From: Amia ocellicauda
Lineage: Eukaryota > Chordata > Actinopteri > Amiiformes > Amiidae
NCBI RefSeq assembly: GCF_036373705.1
Contig: NC_089863.1
Span: 4,716,357-4,780,356 of the forward strand
Length of the DNA: 64,000 bases
Reading direction: 5' to 3'
Shown: piece by piece, positions 10,851 through 23,614 of the stretch
How the letters are laid out: each line of letters begins with the position of its first letter
Position numbering within the stretch: position 1 is the stretch's first letter
Translations under genes and position numbers: made by a program
Notes under the pieces: model-generated
What the model was told of the DNA's origin: nothing
The model's database searches: none
Seen by the model: the letters and a program-made list of their open reading frames with translations, nothing else

Positions 10851-12607
10851 TCACTGCTGCGACTGGGCCGGGCCAGGAGCGTTCACCGTGATCACCGGCT
10901 GTGTTGCGAGAGATGAAGAGCAACAAGTTAGCCCACAGGATGGTAACGAGTGATCAATTCAATAATTCAGAGCTTAATTGGAAGAAGACGCAGTAGAACA
11001 GTGACCTCGACATTAGAATCCTTCCATCAACATTAATATTAATAATAATAATAATTAATACCACTATAGGTAGTGCTACTACCACTATATTAATAGTGAT
11101 CCTACAGCTTCCCCCAATAAGTGCCAGTGTGCCAGTGTGCCAGTCCGCAGTGTGCCACTGTTCCAGGGTATCAGTGTGTCAGTTTACCATTCTGCTGGCG
11201 GGGCTGCAGCAGCGCACGGCCTTGCCACAGTAGATGGCCAGCGTGATGCACAGGACTGTGATGACCACTTGCACCAACAACTGCTCTGCGCTGATGTGAT
11301 CAGTTATCTCCTGTGGACACACACACACACAGCTGAGCAGGGGGCAGGGAGAGAATTTATGGGCAGTGCCAGTCCTGTACAGAACTTTCAGATTAATATT
11401 CTCAGTGACTTTGCAGCAGTCCAGTCCAGTCCAGTCAGACAGACATAGGGAGAGCGAGAGAGAGTGAGAGATAACAGAGACCGAGAGAGAGAGTGCACTC
11501 ACTGTGAGCTGCTGGCACACCCTCTCTTCAACCATTGTTTTGTCCAAATGCATCCAGCAGCTGTAGATGATGGGGCTGTTGGTGTGGATGGCTAAGTTGG
11601 TGAAGATCACAAAGACCGAGCACACACACCCAATGATCTCCATGGCCATGCAGGCCTTAATCTGCAAGAGAGGCAGAGTGCATATTATTATACTAATATC
11701 TATTAGCAGCTCTCAATTCCATGATTTGTTTTCATTTATTAAACTTCTGATGAGGCCTTTTATAATCAGAATTATAGTAGTTTTTAGTATTGAATTGATC
11801 CCACCGCCCACCACCTATAGGAATGCAGCCCCGACTCCTTAAATAATGGAAATTAGTTCTCGTGACTCACTCTGGGCATGTGCAGGTTACTTGCTGATTT
11901 TGCAACTCCACCTGCTATAATGGTCTGAAAAGACAAGACAGGGTTAGAGACAGGGGGAGAGGAGAGAGACAGAGAGCTGGACCGACACAGACATGGAAGA
12001 CAGAGAGATGCACAGAGAGACAGACACAGAGCGACAGAGCAACAGACATGGAGAGATAGAGAGATGCTCAGAGAGACAGACATGGAAGGTCAGAGAGATG
12101 CACAGACAGAGACAAAGGGGACAGAGAGATGCACAGACAGAGACAGACGGACACATGGAGAGACAGACAGACATGGAGGGACAGAGAGATGCACAGACAG
12201 AGACATGGGGGGGCAGAGAGACAGACGCACAAACAGACGCAGAGAGAGACAGACGACGTACGATAACGGAGTAGATCAGACGGACGATCATCATATCCAA
12301 CTGCTCCATTTCGTTGAACCAGTTCATGAGTGCGATGCTGATCACGTACACGCTGAGCATGATCTGGGTTATCTGGGGAGCCACAGACACAGAGTTAACC
12401 TCCCCCCACTCTGGGGACTGAGATATGTAGCCCCCCCACCCCACCACAAATTCCCACTCCTACCCCCAGCGCTTTGGGCTCCCCCTCCAGGAACTTTTGG
12501 GTGAAGCTGCTGTTCTTCTGGAAAGACACCGTCACCAGTGGCCCCTCCTCGGTGGCCGGGCGGGCCGTCTCCTCAGAGGCAGAGGCAGCGGGGGAGAGCT
12601 CCTCCAT
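10851..12607 (-). CDS. MS4A-family four-span membrane protein, copy 1
   Basis: Six coding exons on the minus strand: 12464-12607 (ATG), 12262-12372, 11871-11924, 11503-11661, 11188-11310, 10851-10898 (TGA); all boundaries are GT-AG and lengths sum to 212 codons. The order is a 48-residue N-terminal cytosolic part ending [11 protein letters not shown] (the conserved MS4A lead-in), TM1 (~49-67), TM2 (~73-98), TM3 (~104-126), a ~40-residue extracellular loop, TM4 (~167-184) and a short Cys-rich/QSQQ tail. MS4A proteins are CD20-like plasma-membrane proteins acting in signalling and, in mammals, also as chemoreceptors. Copy 1 has Lys at residue 94 inside TM2 where the other copies have Ile. Intron 2 is expanded by a minisatellite. 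Polyadenylation signal (reverse ttattt) near 10816. Which MS4A subtype it represents is unknown. Confidence 0.88.
11940..12255. repeat. Expanded GA-rich minisatellite in MS4A intron 2
   Basis: Units of about 25-50 bp built on gacagagagatgcacagaca repeat irregularly. The intron is 337 bp here but 161 bp in the right-arm copy, so the expansion happened after the arms formed, or the right arm contracted. Confidence 0.8.
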
Positions 12608-13049
12608 GATCGCGCTACACAAAGACACGGTGGAGTGGAGTTAGACACACAAACACACATGGACGATTGAAAATGGACGATTACACAGATAATTTAACAT
12701 TATTTTTCTTTGAAAGAGTGCAACCCCCCCATCTACCAGCATGCATGTGGACAACTCTGTGTTATTCTGCATTATTGTTTCTCTATCCGCCATCATGCAA
12801 AGTGTTGTGCCATTTAATGCAAATGTACAAAAACATCTGCTGTTTGGCAAGTTTTGCTCAATCCAAAGAAGATCCCAAAAGTTGAATGTAAGCTGTGCAA
12901 CTGAAAATATGTATATAACTCTGTATCAGGGTGAAAATATGTATATAACGTATGCATAATTTATTAGGCTTAATAGGCCAATTGCATCGCCCTGAAAGCA
13001 GCATACTGGACATGATCCCGTGGTTAGCAGCTCTGTAATAAGTTAATTG

Positions 13050-13190
13050 CAATTGACCCATTATTATTATCATCTCATCATCATCATCATTATTATGTAT
13101 ATTATTATGTATATTATTATTATGTATATTATTATTATGTATATTATTATTATGTATATTATTATGTATATTATTATTATAATATACCGA
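13050..13190. repeat. ATT/TATTATTATG microsatellite
   Basis: Compound tract of ATC, ATT and tattattatgta units. The matching place in the right arm (16800-16860) is a simpler, shorter ATA run. Confidence 0.9.
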
Positions 13191-13239
13191 AAAATACATA
13201 TTGTTGACACAAAATGTATAAGGGAGTATTTCACTTTGT

Positions 13240-13600
13240 TAACCCATCTGTATTAAATCTGAATACAAATGTTAAATATAAATGTTGAATCTAAATATCA
13301 TATCTGATTGAAAATGTTAATGTAAAATCTTGTTTAATCCAATTGTTAAATCTAAGTCTAAGTTTTAAAACTAAATGTTGAATGCAAGTCTAAATATTCA
13401 ATCTAAAAGTTAAATCTAAATAATACATCGAAATGTTCAGATTAAATCCAAACGTTAAATCGAAATCGAAATGTTCAATCGAAATGTTAAACATAAACCT
13501 ATATGTTCAATGTGAATACAGATGTTAAATATAAATGTTGACTCTAAATATCATATCTGATTGCAAATGTTAAATCTGGAGTTTACATAATAAATATGTA
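13240..13600. repeat. Diverged ~13-bp minisatellite (aaatgttaaatct type)
   Basis: About 25 imperfect units of the form aaatgttaaatct, aaatgttgaatct and taaatattcaatc follow each other, with larger repeated blocks (aatgttgaatctaaatatca and a related copy 250 bp on). The whole tract is mirrored at 16385-16745 in the right arm. Confidence 0.75.
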
Positions 13601-13783
13601 GCTAACTTGCACATACAGTCCCGCCCCTGTGGTGGCAGTGGGGGTGGGATGATCTCTGTAAATGTGCAGTGACAGCGAGTTCAATATTTCAATTGTTCTC
13701 TTATAAAAGTAAACCTAAAGTAAACTTACGCAATTTTCATAAAATTAATATCTTATGAGGCATTCTAAAGTATACCGAATTGA

Positions 13784-15070
13784 CTCTGATAAAGGCGCAG
13801 GGGCTGGCCTATGTGGTCAAGAACATCCAGGGCGCATTCGGCCTCTGCGCCATGGATAACACCAGGCCGCACTCGTGGGATCCCCCGCCGTTCTACAGGG
13901 CGCTCCGAGCCTTTGCGCTCGAAGTAGGCCTCCATAAAGTCGTGCTGGCCTCCTGGGATTATAAGACCATCTGTAGCCAGATGAGATCTACCCAGGAGAC
14001 CAGCCGGATAGAAGATTTCCCTCCCGAAACCTGCCGGTTTATCTGGGCTAACGCTACGCACGTTTGCCTCACGAATACGCAGAAAGATGTCTCCTGGATG
14101 GCTGTGAGTCGGTGTCTCAGAAGGGGCATAGCTCCTTATGACATCTGCCCCTATAAGGGTTGCCTGGGGAAGGAGACGGAGGCTCACATCTTTAGACATT
14201 GCCCCTCCGCCTACAGGGTCTGGCTCCTGTTTTCTCCGTTCCTCCACAGGTTTGCCGTTCCTGTGCGGGCGACCGCCCAGCAGATCTTATATGGTCCAGC
14301 CAGAGGATTAACATCTTCCACCCTGACGTGCTGGTGGCGTGTCGTCTGCGCAGTGAAGCAGGCCCTGTGGGAGGGACGGAATATCTGTCTATTCAATAAG
14401 CAGGAGCTGGACCCGATTGTCATCGCGTGGAGGGGCATGGTGCTCGTAAGGGACTACGTCAATCTGGAGGTCCATCAGAGGGGCAAGGAGGAAGCCTATA
14501 AGAACTGGCGTATACAAGATCTGGGGGAGCTCAGGATCCCATGATGGGACCCACCTCCAGGGATGACCATCTCCCCCTGCTGGAGCCCGAGCCAAGATCT
14601 TTTAACCTTTTTATGGAAGATTAATTTTAAAAATGAATTAAAAAAATAATAATTTTAATTGTTTTTTAAAGATTTAGTTGTTTTTAAAAAACACTTGTTT
14701 TGATTGGTTTTTTTTTGGTTGTTTTGTTTTATTCTTTTGTCAAATACATTGGCCGTTTGGTTTTAATTTTAAATGAATCGGACCGTTTTGGTTTGTTTTT
14801 TATTTTCTTGTTTTATTTGTTTATTGATTTGTCCGATTCATTTTCAGTTATTTTCAATGTATTTGACTCTTTTGTTGGTTAGCAGTTTTGCTTTTATCAC
14901 GTTTGTTTTCCCTTATGCACGTTTAGTTATTTGAATTTTATCACTTTGAGATTTTAATTTTTTTTAAGTGATTTTAGTCATTGTTTTAAATTTTTTTAAT
15001 CATAAGTATTAAAAAATGTTGAATGTTTTCATATTTTGAAAAATGTAAAATACTACAAACAATAAAACAG
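13784..15070 (+). mobile_element. Tx1-clade LINE, 3' fragment
   Basis: A 254-residue open frame (13780-14544) matches the C-terminal part of non-LTR reverse transcriptase proteins: the zinc-binding zf-RVT block CPYKGCLGKETEAHIFRHC at about residues 128-146 followed by W. The same protein occurs at 49690-50470 on the minus strand. The fragment is truncated at its 5' end exactly at the inner boundary of the left arm. The AT-rich 14545-15070 is probably its 3' untranslated region. It sits in the spacer of the inverted repeat. Confidence 0.8.
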
Positions 15071-15072
15071 TA

Positions 15073-15835
15073 TTCTAGCTAGAACCTGCTGTAGGAGTCT
15101 ATCGCTCATTCTGCATGGGCTGCAGTTCGACAGTACAGTGGTGTGTAAAGAGTGTTTGCATATGTTACGTACAACCTTCCCGTTTTCACGTTTCAAATAA
15201 ATCACACAGAGGACCACATTGGGTTTGAAATCGGATTGTGTACCATTGCAGCGCCCACAGAACCGTGTACTTCACACTAAAGCTATACTGGACATGCGTG
15301 TATGAAAACAGCGTGAACAAAACACTGGATTTCCGTCCATTAGTTTGCAGCCACGATACATCTGGCCAATGCAGAGCTGCAGATGGTGGAGAAGTTGCAG
15401 AAGGGGTCTCTGACCGCCCCCGCACTGAGACACACTGTGTTTTCAACACAGAAAGGGGGAGTGGGCGGAAATGAGGCACAGCTAAGTGCAGATGTTTTCC
15501 CCTCGTCTTGTTTTCAGTTGAAAAGCTCGCTCCTTTTGCAACTTGCAGACGATTCAAATACGTTTTTACTTTGGGAAGCAAAGTAGAGAATCGCATCCGG
15601 TAAGACAGCCCTTGCCAAAGAGACTGTTATGTGTGCGCGTGTGTGTGTGTATCGGGTCCGAATGAACCATATATTCAACCTCATCCTGTCGGCAACAATG
15701 CGTTGAAGTAGTATTTATTTTTGAGCCGTTTCCATGTAAAGAAATCATAAATTTAGTCTGTGTGGTGATTCTGCAAACGTCGTCCAATCATGTAAGTAAC
15801 AATCTTAACTAATCTGTTATTATTATTATTATTAT

Positions 15836-15876
<41 letters not shown>

Positions 15877-15877
15877 T

Positions 15878-15909
<32 letters not shown>

Positions 15910-15932
15910 TAATTATTATGAGTAGTAGTAGT

Positions 15933-15972
<40 letters not shown>

Positions 15973-16160
15973 CTGTCTTGTTTCCGTTTGCCCGTCCGTG
16001 GTTTTTTCATTGAACATTTCATGTGCAGCGACGGGTATGAATGTATGGTATGTGTATGTATGTATGGATAGGCTGCGTATGTGTTTGTGTATGTATGTGT
16101 GTACCAGCTGTGGGTTTATATCGATTGTGTGCACTTCTTGCGCCTTTAAACACAGACCCA
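15073..16160 (+). repeat. 1.1-kb segmental repeat, copy 1 (spacer)
   Basis: The stretch from tctagctagaacctgctgta to gcacttcttgcgcctttaaa is repeated in the same orientation at 27291-28400. It includes an ATT/AGT microsatellite at 15818-15970. Copy 2 has a 120-bp block (about 27868-27988) not found here. I see no convincing gene in it. In both places it lies upstream of an MS4A gene on the plus strand, so it marks an older direct duplication. Confidence 0.88.
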
Positions 16161-16799
16161 CGCAGACACACACTGAGTTTCGAGCAGTTTAATGCAATTG
16201 AGTAAATTCGGTATACTTTAGAATGCCTCATAAGATATTAATTTTATGAAAATTGCGTAAGTTTACTTTAGGTTTACTTTTATAAGAGAACAATTGAAAT
16301 ATTGAACTCGCTGTCACTGCACATTTACAGAGATCATCCCACCCCCACTGCCACCAGAGGGGCGGGACTGTATGTGCAAGTTAGCTACATATTTATTATG
16401 TAAACTCCAGATTTAACATTTGCAATAAGATATGATATTTAGAGTCAACATTTATATTTAACATCTGTATTCACATTGAACATATAGGTTTATGTTTAAC
16501 ATTTCGATTGAACATTTCGATTTCGATTTAACGTTTGGATTTAAACTGAACATTTCGATGTATTATTTAGATTTAACTTTTAGATTGAATATTTAGACTT
16601 GCATTCAACATTTAGTTTTAAAACTTAGACTTAGATTTAACAATTGGATTAAACAAGATTTTACATTAACATTTTCAATCAGATATGATATTTAGATTCA
16701 ACATTTATATTTAACATTTGTATTCAGATTTAATACAGATGGGTTAACAAAGTGAAATACTCCCTTATACATTTTGTGTCAACAATATGTATTTTTCGG

Positions 16800-16857
<58 letters not shown>

Positions 16858-17329
16858 TGATGAGATGATAATAATAATGGGTCAATTGCAATTAACTTAT
16901 TACAGAGCTGCTAACCACGGGATCATGTCCAGTATGCTGCTTTCAGGGCGATGCAATTGGCCTATTAAGCCTAATAAATTATGCATACGTTATATACATA
17001 TTTTCACCCTGATACAGAGTTATATACATATTTTCAGTTGCACAGCTACATTCAACTTTTGGGATCTTCTTTGGATTGAGCAAAACATGCCAAACAGCAG
17101 ATGTTTTTGTACATTTGCATTAAATGGCACAACACTTTGCATGATGGCGGATAGAGAAACAATAATGCAGAATAACACAGAGTTGTCCACATGCATGCTG
17201 GTAGATGGGGGGGTTGCACTCTTTCAAAGAAAAATAATGTTAAATTATCTGTGTAATCGTCCATTTTCAATCGTCCATGTGTGTTTGTGTGTCTAACTCC
17301 ACTCCACCGTGTCTTTGTGTAGCGCGATC

Positions 17330-18926
17330 ATGGAGGAGCTCTCCCCCGCTGCCTCTGCCTCTGAGGAGACGGCCCGCCCGGCCACCGAGGAGGGGCCACT
17401 GGTGACGGTGTCTTTCCAGAAGAACAGCAGCTTCACCCAAAAGTTCCTGGAGGGGGAGCCCAAAGCGCTGGGGGTAGGAGTGGGAATTTGTGGTGGGGTG
17501 GGGGTGCTACATATCTCAGTCCCCAGAGTGGGGGGAGGTTAACTCTGTGTCTGTGGCTCCCCAGATAACCCAGATCATGCTCAGCGTGCACGTGATCAGC
17601 ATCGCACTCATGAACTGGTTCAACGAAATGGAGCAGCTGGATATGATGATCGTCCGTCTGATCTGCTCCCTTATCGTACGTCGTCTGTTTGTGCATCTGT
17701 CTCTCTGCACCCCCGTGTCTCTGTACATCTCTCTGTCTCTCCATGTCTGTCTCTCTGTCCCTCCGTGTCTGTGTCTGTCCAGCTCTCTGTCTCTCTCCTC
17801 TCACCCTGTCTCTCTAACCCTGTCTTGTCTTTTCAGACCATTATAGCAGGTGGTGTTGCGATATCGGCAAGTAACCTGCACATGCCCAGAGTGAGTCACG
17901 AGAACTAATTTCCATTATTTAAGGGGTCGGGGCTGCATTCCTATAGGTGGTGGGCGGTGGGATCAATTCAATACTAAAAACTACTATAATTCTGATTATA
18001 AAAGGCCTCATCAGAAGTTTAATAAATGAAAACAAATCATGGAATTGAGAGCTGCTAATAGATATTAGTATAATAATATGCACTCTGCCTCTCTTGCAGA
18101 TTAAGGCCTGCATGGCCATGGAGATCATTGGGTGTGTGTGCTCGGTCTTTGTGATCTACGCCAACTTAGCCATCCACACCAACAGCCCTATCATGTACAG
18201 CTGCTGGATGCATTTGGACAAAACAATGGTTGAAGAGAGGGTGTGCCAGCAGCTCACAGTGAGTGCACTCTCTCTCTCGGTCTCTGTTATCTCTCACTCT
18301 CTCTCACTCTCGCTCTCCCTATGTCTGTCTGACTGGACTGGACTGGAATGGACTGGACTGCTGCAAAGTCACTGAGAATATTAATCTGAAAGTTCTGTAC
18401 AGGACTGGCACTGCCCAGAAATTCTCTCCCTGCCCCCTGCTCAGCTGTGTGTGTGTGTGTCCACAGGAGATAACTGATCACATCAGCGCAGAGCAGTTGT
18501 TGGTGCAAGTGGTCATCACAGTCCTGTGCATCACGCTGGCCGTCTACTGTGGCAAGGCCGTGCGCTGCTGCAGCCCCGCCAGCAGAATGGTAAACTGACA
18601 CACTGATACCCTGGAACAGTGGCACACTGCGGACTGGCACACTGGCACACTGGCACTTATTGGGGGAAGCTGTAGGATCACTATTAATATAGTGGTAGTA
18701 GCACTACCTATAGTGGTATTAATTATTATTATTATTAATATTAATGTTGATGGAAGGATTCTAATGTCGAGGTCACTGTTCTACTGACTCTTCTTCCAAT
18801 TAAGCTCTGAATTATTGAATTGATCACTCGTTACCATCCTGTGGGCTAACTTGTTGCTCTTCATCTCTCGCAACACAGCCGGTGATCACGGTGAACGCTC
18901 CTGGCCCGGCCCAGTCGCAGCAGTGA
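17330..18926 (+). CDS. MS4A-family four-span membrane protein, copy 2
   Basis: Exons 17330-17473, 17565-17675, 17837-17890, 18100-18258, 18467-18589 and 18879-18926 (TGA); GT-AG throughout, 212 codons. Layout as in copy 1: N-terminal cytosolic segment ending [13 protein letters not shown]1 49-67, TM2 73-98 (GGVAISASN), TM3 104-126, extracellular loop with two Cys, TM4 167-184, tail ending AQSQQ. The ATG was chosen because it follows the acceptor tttgtgtag and is the first Met in frame in the exon; a non-coding first exon upstream is expected. Polyadenylation signal AATAAA at 18959. It differs from copy 1 at about eight residues. Confidence 0.9.
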
Positions 18927-18964
18927 GAGGACCCGGCCACAACGCCCCCCACCCCCAAAATAAA

Positions 18965-20935
18965 GACTGAAGACCCACGCTACATACGCAGCCCACGAGC
19001 GAGTCCTGGTGTCCAGTGGGGGAGCGGTGACTGTTGACAAAGGAGTTTCAGTCAGCGACAGTCAGAGATGGATGACGATTGGACGAGGAACATCAGAGCG
19101 ACACAGACCCGTGCCGACCCTTTCCCTCCAGCTGGGCTTGCCGTAGTGCTCAGAGCGAGGCAGTCGGGAAGCTGACGACCTCCACAATTATTTGTGTAGC
19201 AGCCCCTGTGGATGTACTTGACAACACCACCCCCTTATTGCAGTTTTATTTAATTGCTTGAGCACATTTGTCCAAGCAGAATTCACACTTTCAAAACAAT
19301 GAACACACAGCCCTAAATTGAAACGGGTTGGCCAAAATGGCAGATTTAATTTGCAGATTGCACCAAGACACTCAAAACATGAAACACAGAAATCATCTTT
19401 CCATCACAACATACAACTTGTTACCTAATGAAAAGTTACTTCAATCATTTGTTTTACATAATGGCACAATAAATACTAACTACTACCATCAATATACCCT
19501 ACTATGGCTAACCCACCTGTTGATATGATAATTACAGTATGTACCATAAAAGGCACGTAACCATCACAGCATGGGCTGTATTCTTTCCATGATTTTACCA
19601 AATTCAGATGGAACATCACTCAGGAGCAGGGATATCCAGAAAGAAACCACTCCATTTCACCTCTGTCCTTTACAAATGCAATGATGCTGTAGATACAGAG
19701 AATAAAAGACTCCAAGCAGACAACTCACTGCAAGAACAAAGCGTCAAAAAAGCTGCACAAACACCGTATATTCCACACTCATCAACAGTCCATCAGACCT
19801 CAAGTTGTCTTGAACATCACACTGGATGTTTTCCCTCCTTGCAGGGCACATCGCTGCTCTGCAGTCCTGTGCAATGATGGTCAGCCAACCAGCATTCGTG
19901 GCATTGAGGAGGGGCCTGAGGTCACGTGAACTGAAATCACAATTGTTCCACCTCCACTCAGACAATTTCTTATTTGTATGGAAAGCAGGAGTGTATGGAG
20001 GGAGAATTTGCATCACTGTTCAGAGGTGGGCTCTAACCAATGTAGTACACAGACAGGAGAGGTCAAAAGCAACATTGTCCTGGTGTCCTATGGTACACTG
20101 GAGTGACTGAAACAATCACCCCAAGGTCCTGAGAATCTCTACAAAATGCTATTCATTTTTGAATAGAATCTCAATTCAGCATGCCACACTCAGCAGATCA
20201 TTTAACAGCTGTTCTGTCAATATAATGTGCACCTTAAAACCATAATAAAGCAGCATAGAGCCTTAATAACAGTACTTCAAACATTGGGAAAGTAAAAAAA
20301 GCCCAGAAAACACCATTGAGCAGGAGCACAGTGCCTAGTTATGGGATTGTGTATAAGATCACAAAAAGTCACTTTGTGCACCAGTTTGTTGTACACGTCT
20401 GAATGGCACATTTTCAAAACCAAACAAAAACCCATCCTGACTATGTGCATTTCACTTACAGAATTGACAAGAGGCAATTTATTTTGCCCAATAACAAATC
20501 CATATAATCCTGCCAAACACACGCCTGGGGCAGGGACTCACACTAGAAGGGTGACATTGACCAAAGAGTCAGATTTAACCATTTAGGACTAGTGGACACT
20601 ACCCAGCACCCCTCCCACACCCACTGAGGTGAGACAGAGACCATTTAATTGCTTTGACTTTTATTCTCAAAGTACAGGAGACAGATTGCATTTGTACAGT
20701 AGGAGTCCTGCCCACAGACAGGGCCACAGCCCCAGCACAGCCTGCAGGGAGAGAGAGAGGGGTTACTTCACAGACCACAGCCAGCATTCGAGTCTGCTTC
20801 CTACAAGGGCAGGAAGTCAGACAAATATACCCAAGTTACTTAGGGTTTGAGCCGAGTCACGACCAACTCAGGTGTTGCATGGATATAGAGCTGTGGTCCA
20901 GTTTAAAGTGCCACTAACCCCCTCTCCAAAGGCAG
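18965..20935. other. Intergenic stretch between MS4A copy 2 and ZP3
   Basis: Mirror of 8842-10850. MS4A and ZP3 converge on it. It holds the ZP3 polyadenylation signal (TTTATT near 20660) and otherwise no gene or repeat that I can name. Confidence 0.7.
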
Positions 20936-22240
20936 CTACTGGGCAGTGTTGGGCTGAGATCGGCCCATGATGAAGAACGGGCCCAGTATGGCGTCGGCCT
21001 CCTGCACCACCCCTGCAGGGAGACAGGCAGGGCATTAGGGCCCGTGAGGGGGGGATCCATCTCAGACCAGCACAAGGTTTAAGAGTTCAGTCAGCTTCCA
21101 GCACCCACCCTGCTCTGGAGATGGGGCCCCTCGGCTCCTGCGCCTCAAGCCCCGGGCCCTGGAGGCGGGGTCACAGCTGGAGTCACAGCAGCTGCACACC
21201 TGGTCACTGCCATCCACAGACTGCCACCTTGGGAAGGAGGATTGGATTGTTGAACAGAGGGGGGGGTGGGAAGCATTTTGGAGTTGCACCAGCTTCACCC
21301 CCAATAGACCACCCCCTCACCTCTGCACAAAGGAGCAGGCCTTGTTCTGGGCATCGTTCTGGGAGGCAAGCGCCATGGTCAGGTGGCAGGTGATGTAGAG
21401 CTGCAGGAGGGAGAGACCGAGGGACAGGACAGCACATGAGCGTGGGGGAGGGGGCAGGGTCACTCACACAGCCCAGAGGAGAGCGCAGGGACTCACGGAG
21501 CTGCGGGCATCCTGGTGGAAGCGGAAGGCCTCCAGCTGCATGCGGAGACTAGAATCCTGGGGCCGTGGCAGGAAGCGCGAGCTGGATCCAGTAGCCTTGG
21601 AGTCCACAAAGCACCTGCAGGGAGAGTCTGTATTGGGCAGGGGCCACAGGTCTCAGCGAGGTGTGAATCTGGCAAGTCCTAGTCTAGGGGGACAGACAGG
21701 AGCTCACAATAGGCCCCCCAGACTCACCCATGGTTCTCAATGAAGGCGTAGCTGGGCGAGGAGGTCTGGTTCGGCTCAAGGGTGGCCACACAGCGGTCCA
21801 CGAACAGCCGCAGGGGCAGGTGGCCGGTCAGGTTGACCGAGGCCTTGAGGTGCAGCATGTCCCCCAGGTAGAAGACGTTGGAGGGCCTCTGGGAGCTCCA
21901 GTCATCTGCAGGGAGATGCAAGTGTCAGTGCCAGCATTGACCACACAGGCACCACCTGGACCTCTGTAGGGGTACCAGTCATGAGCTGCAGGGAGAAGTC
22001 CAGGACATCCTCAGCAGTGCGAGTGGAGGTGAAGGGGACCCAGGTGGGCTTCAGGGCATCACTGCTCACATTGGCCGTCCTGCAGGAGAGAGGGGTTCCC
22101 TCATCAGCATTTACAGCAGAGAATTGAGCTCATCGAGTCCTCCAGTCTGGAGAACTCAATCCAGCAACTTACAAAAACATGGGTTGCATCTTGGAAAGGC
22201 ATGGTTTACTCTACATCATGTGTTGAAACTAGGGGGTGGG

Positions 22241-22271
<31 letters not shown>

Positions 22272-23546
22272 GCCTGGACCTCAAATCCAAACACAGCCCA
22301 GGTTTAGAGCACAAGAGGGGAGGGGTGGGAACCTGCACATCAGATCTCCTGAATGACATCAGGCCTGTGGCCAATAGGCGGTGCTCACCTGTTATAGTGG
22401 CACTCGAGTGGGATGGAGGCGTTGTTCATCCGGATGATGCCACCGGGGGAAGGGGCCGGAGTGTAGAACAGGGTGTTGGAGTACACCAGCAAGTCCTCGG
22501 TGAACTGGGGCAGCCAAAGAGAAGCAGCATTTAAGCTGGTTAACAACTCTTGCATTGCATGTCTAGTTACAGTTCAGACCATGACAATTAGGATAAATTC
22601 AGAGCATCATACTGGACAGTATATTGCAGCACAGCCTACTGGGAGGAACAGATAGGGCAGTGAAGGAGTTGCTTCTGGAAGAGCACTAGAGAGCTAAACT
22701 AGTGGTTTTCAACCCAGGACCTGGAAGCACCCCCCCCTGCCCCCTCACCCTATGGTTTTGTTCCAACGGAGCACAAGAACACCCTTAAGTTTAACCAATA
22801 ATCAAATCAAAGCCTTCATTTGAAATTATAAGCTTGTATAAGGAATCAACTTCTGATCAGTTACACACATTTTAAGTCAATTAAAGTAAGGGTTCAATTA
22901 AGTAATTAAGAGCTCGGCTAGAACGAAACCCAGCAGGGTAGGGAATACTCCAGATCCAGGGTTGAGAACCACTGAACTACTCGGTAGGTCCATCACAGCC
23001 AATACAGGGGTCACACGCATCTAAGCGGACACCCAATGTGTTGGGCTCCAGAAGAACTATGCCAGGGAGTCCTGCTGGAGGGACCGGGACCCAGAGCACT
23101 ATAGCGCTAGACTTCACTATACTGTGAAGGGCAGCGCCTACCGACAGCTCGCTCCCGCAGTCCTGCAGCTCGGCGGTGATCACGAACGACTCGCCCCCGG
23201 GGGAGGCGACGGTGCAGGAGCCCGGGGCGGCGGGGGGCCCCAGCCGCAGGTCGGAGCCGCTGATGGCCGTGCCCACAGCGTAGAGGTCGGCGAGCACGGT
23301 GATCTCCACGGTGGCCTCTAGGCACCGGAGAAAGACGGTCTGCGTCACGGCGCCAGCCCGGCTCTGACCTGGGAGCGCATAGTAGCCACGGCCGGACCCG
23401 GAGGAGCGCAGACCGGGGGACCCCGCTTTAGAGCGGTGCTTCAGGGGGTGGCTCTCCTTGCCTTTAACACTCAGCCGACACTGCGCAGCCGCAAAGAGAA
23501 ACAGCAAGCCCACTTGCCAATAAAGCGTGCTACCGAAGACTCCCAT
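20936..23546 (-). CDS. zp3: Zona pellucida sperm-binding protein 3-like (ZP3)
   Basis: Eight coding exons on the minus strand: 23142-23546, 22389-22504, 21976-22079, 21728-21905, 21497-21614, 21321-21400, 21109-21227, 20936-21012; they sum to 398 residues in frame. A hydrophobic signal (YWQVGLLFLFAAAQC) opens the protein. The ZP-N half begins near residue 70 and the ZP-C half shows the ZP3 signature: CFVDSKATGSSSRFLPR, AFRFHQDARSSLYITCHL, NKACSF and the CSCCDSSC cysteine cluster, followed by a furin-like site RRRSR at 362-366. ZP3 polymerises with ZP1/ZP4-type proteins into the egg envelope after cleavage. Unlike mammalian ZP3 I see no C-terminal membrane anchor; it ends NTAQ. A TATA box (ctgtataaatag, 23622-23633) lies upstream. 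It is head-to-head with ZP4, about 1 kb apart. Confidence 0.93.
22240..22266. repeat. Poly-A tract in ZP3 intron 2
   Basis: A run of about 22 A in the right arm; the left arm has the T run at 7517-7536. It may be the tail of an old retroposed fragment but no body can be recognised. Confidence 0.5.
22700..22974. mobile_element. Palindromic hAT-like MITE (ZP3 intron 1)
   Basis: Right-arm counterpart of 6806-7081, with terminal inverted repeats built on agtggttttcaacccaggac / ggttgagaaccactg and internal ttaattacttaattga. Inserted in intron 1 of ZP3. Confidence 0.7.
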
Positions 23547-23614
23547 GATTGGCTCTGTTGCTTTAACCCCAGCAAGACGGTTTCAAAGCTGACAGTGCAA
23601 TACTCACCTGTGGC

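Larger units (their letters stand above)
5625..13783 (+). repeat. Left arm of an ~8.2-kb inverted repeat
   Basis: The arm is the reverse complement of 16203-24572, base for base over long stretches. Its outer end lies in what was the ZP4 promoter (TATA-like ttaaatacc at about 5651); its inner end is at accgaatt, where the right arm continues ttactcaattgc and this side passes into a Tx1 LINE fragment. Compared with the right arm it lacks 418 bp of ZP3 and has longer minisatellites in an MS4A intron and an ATT tract. Contents: ZP3 remnant (plus), MITE, MS4A gene (minus), diverged 13-bp minisatellite. Confidence 0.95.
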
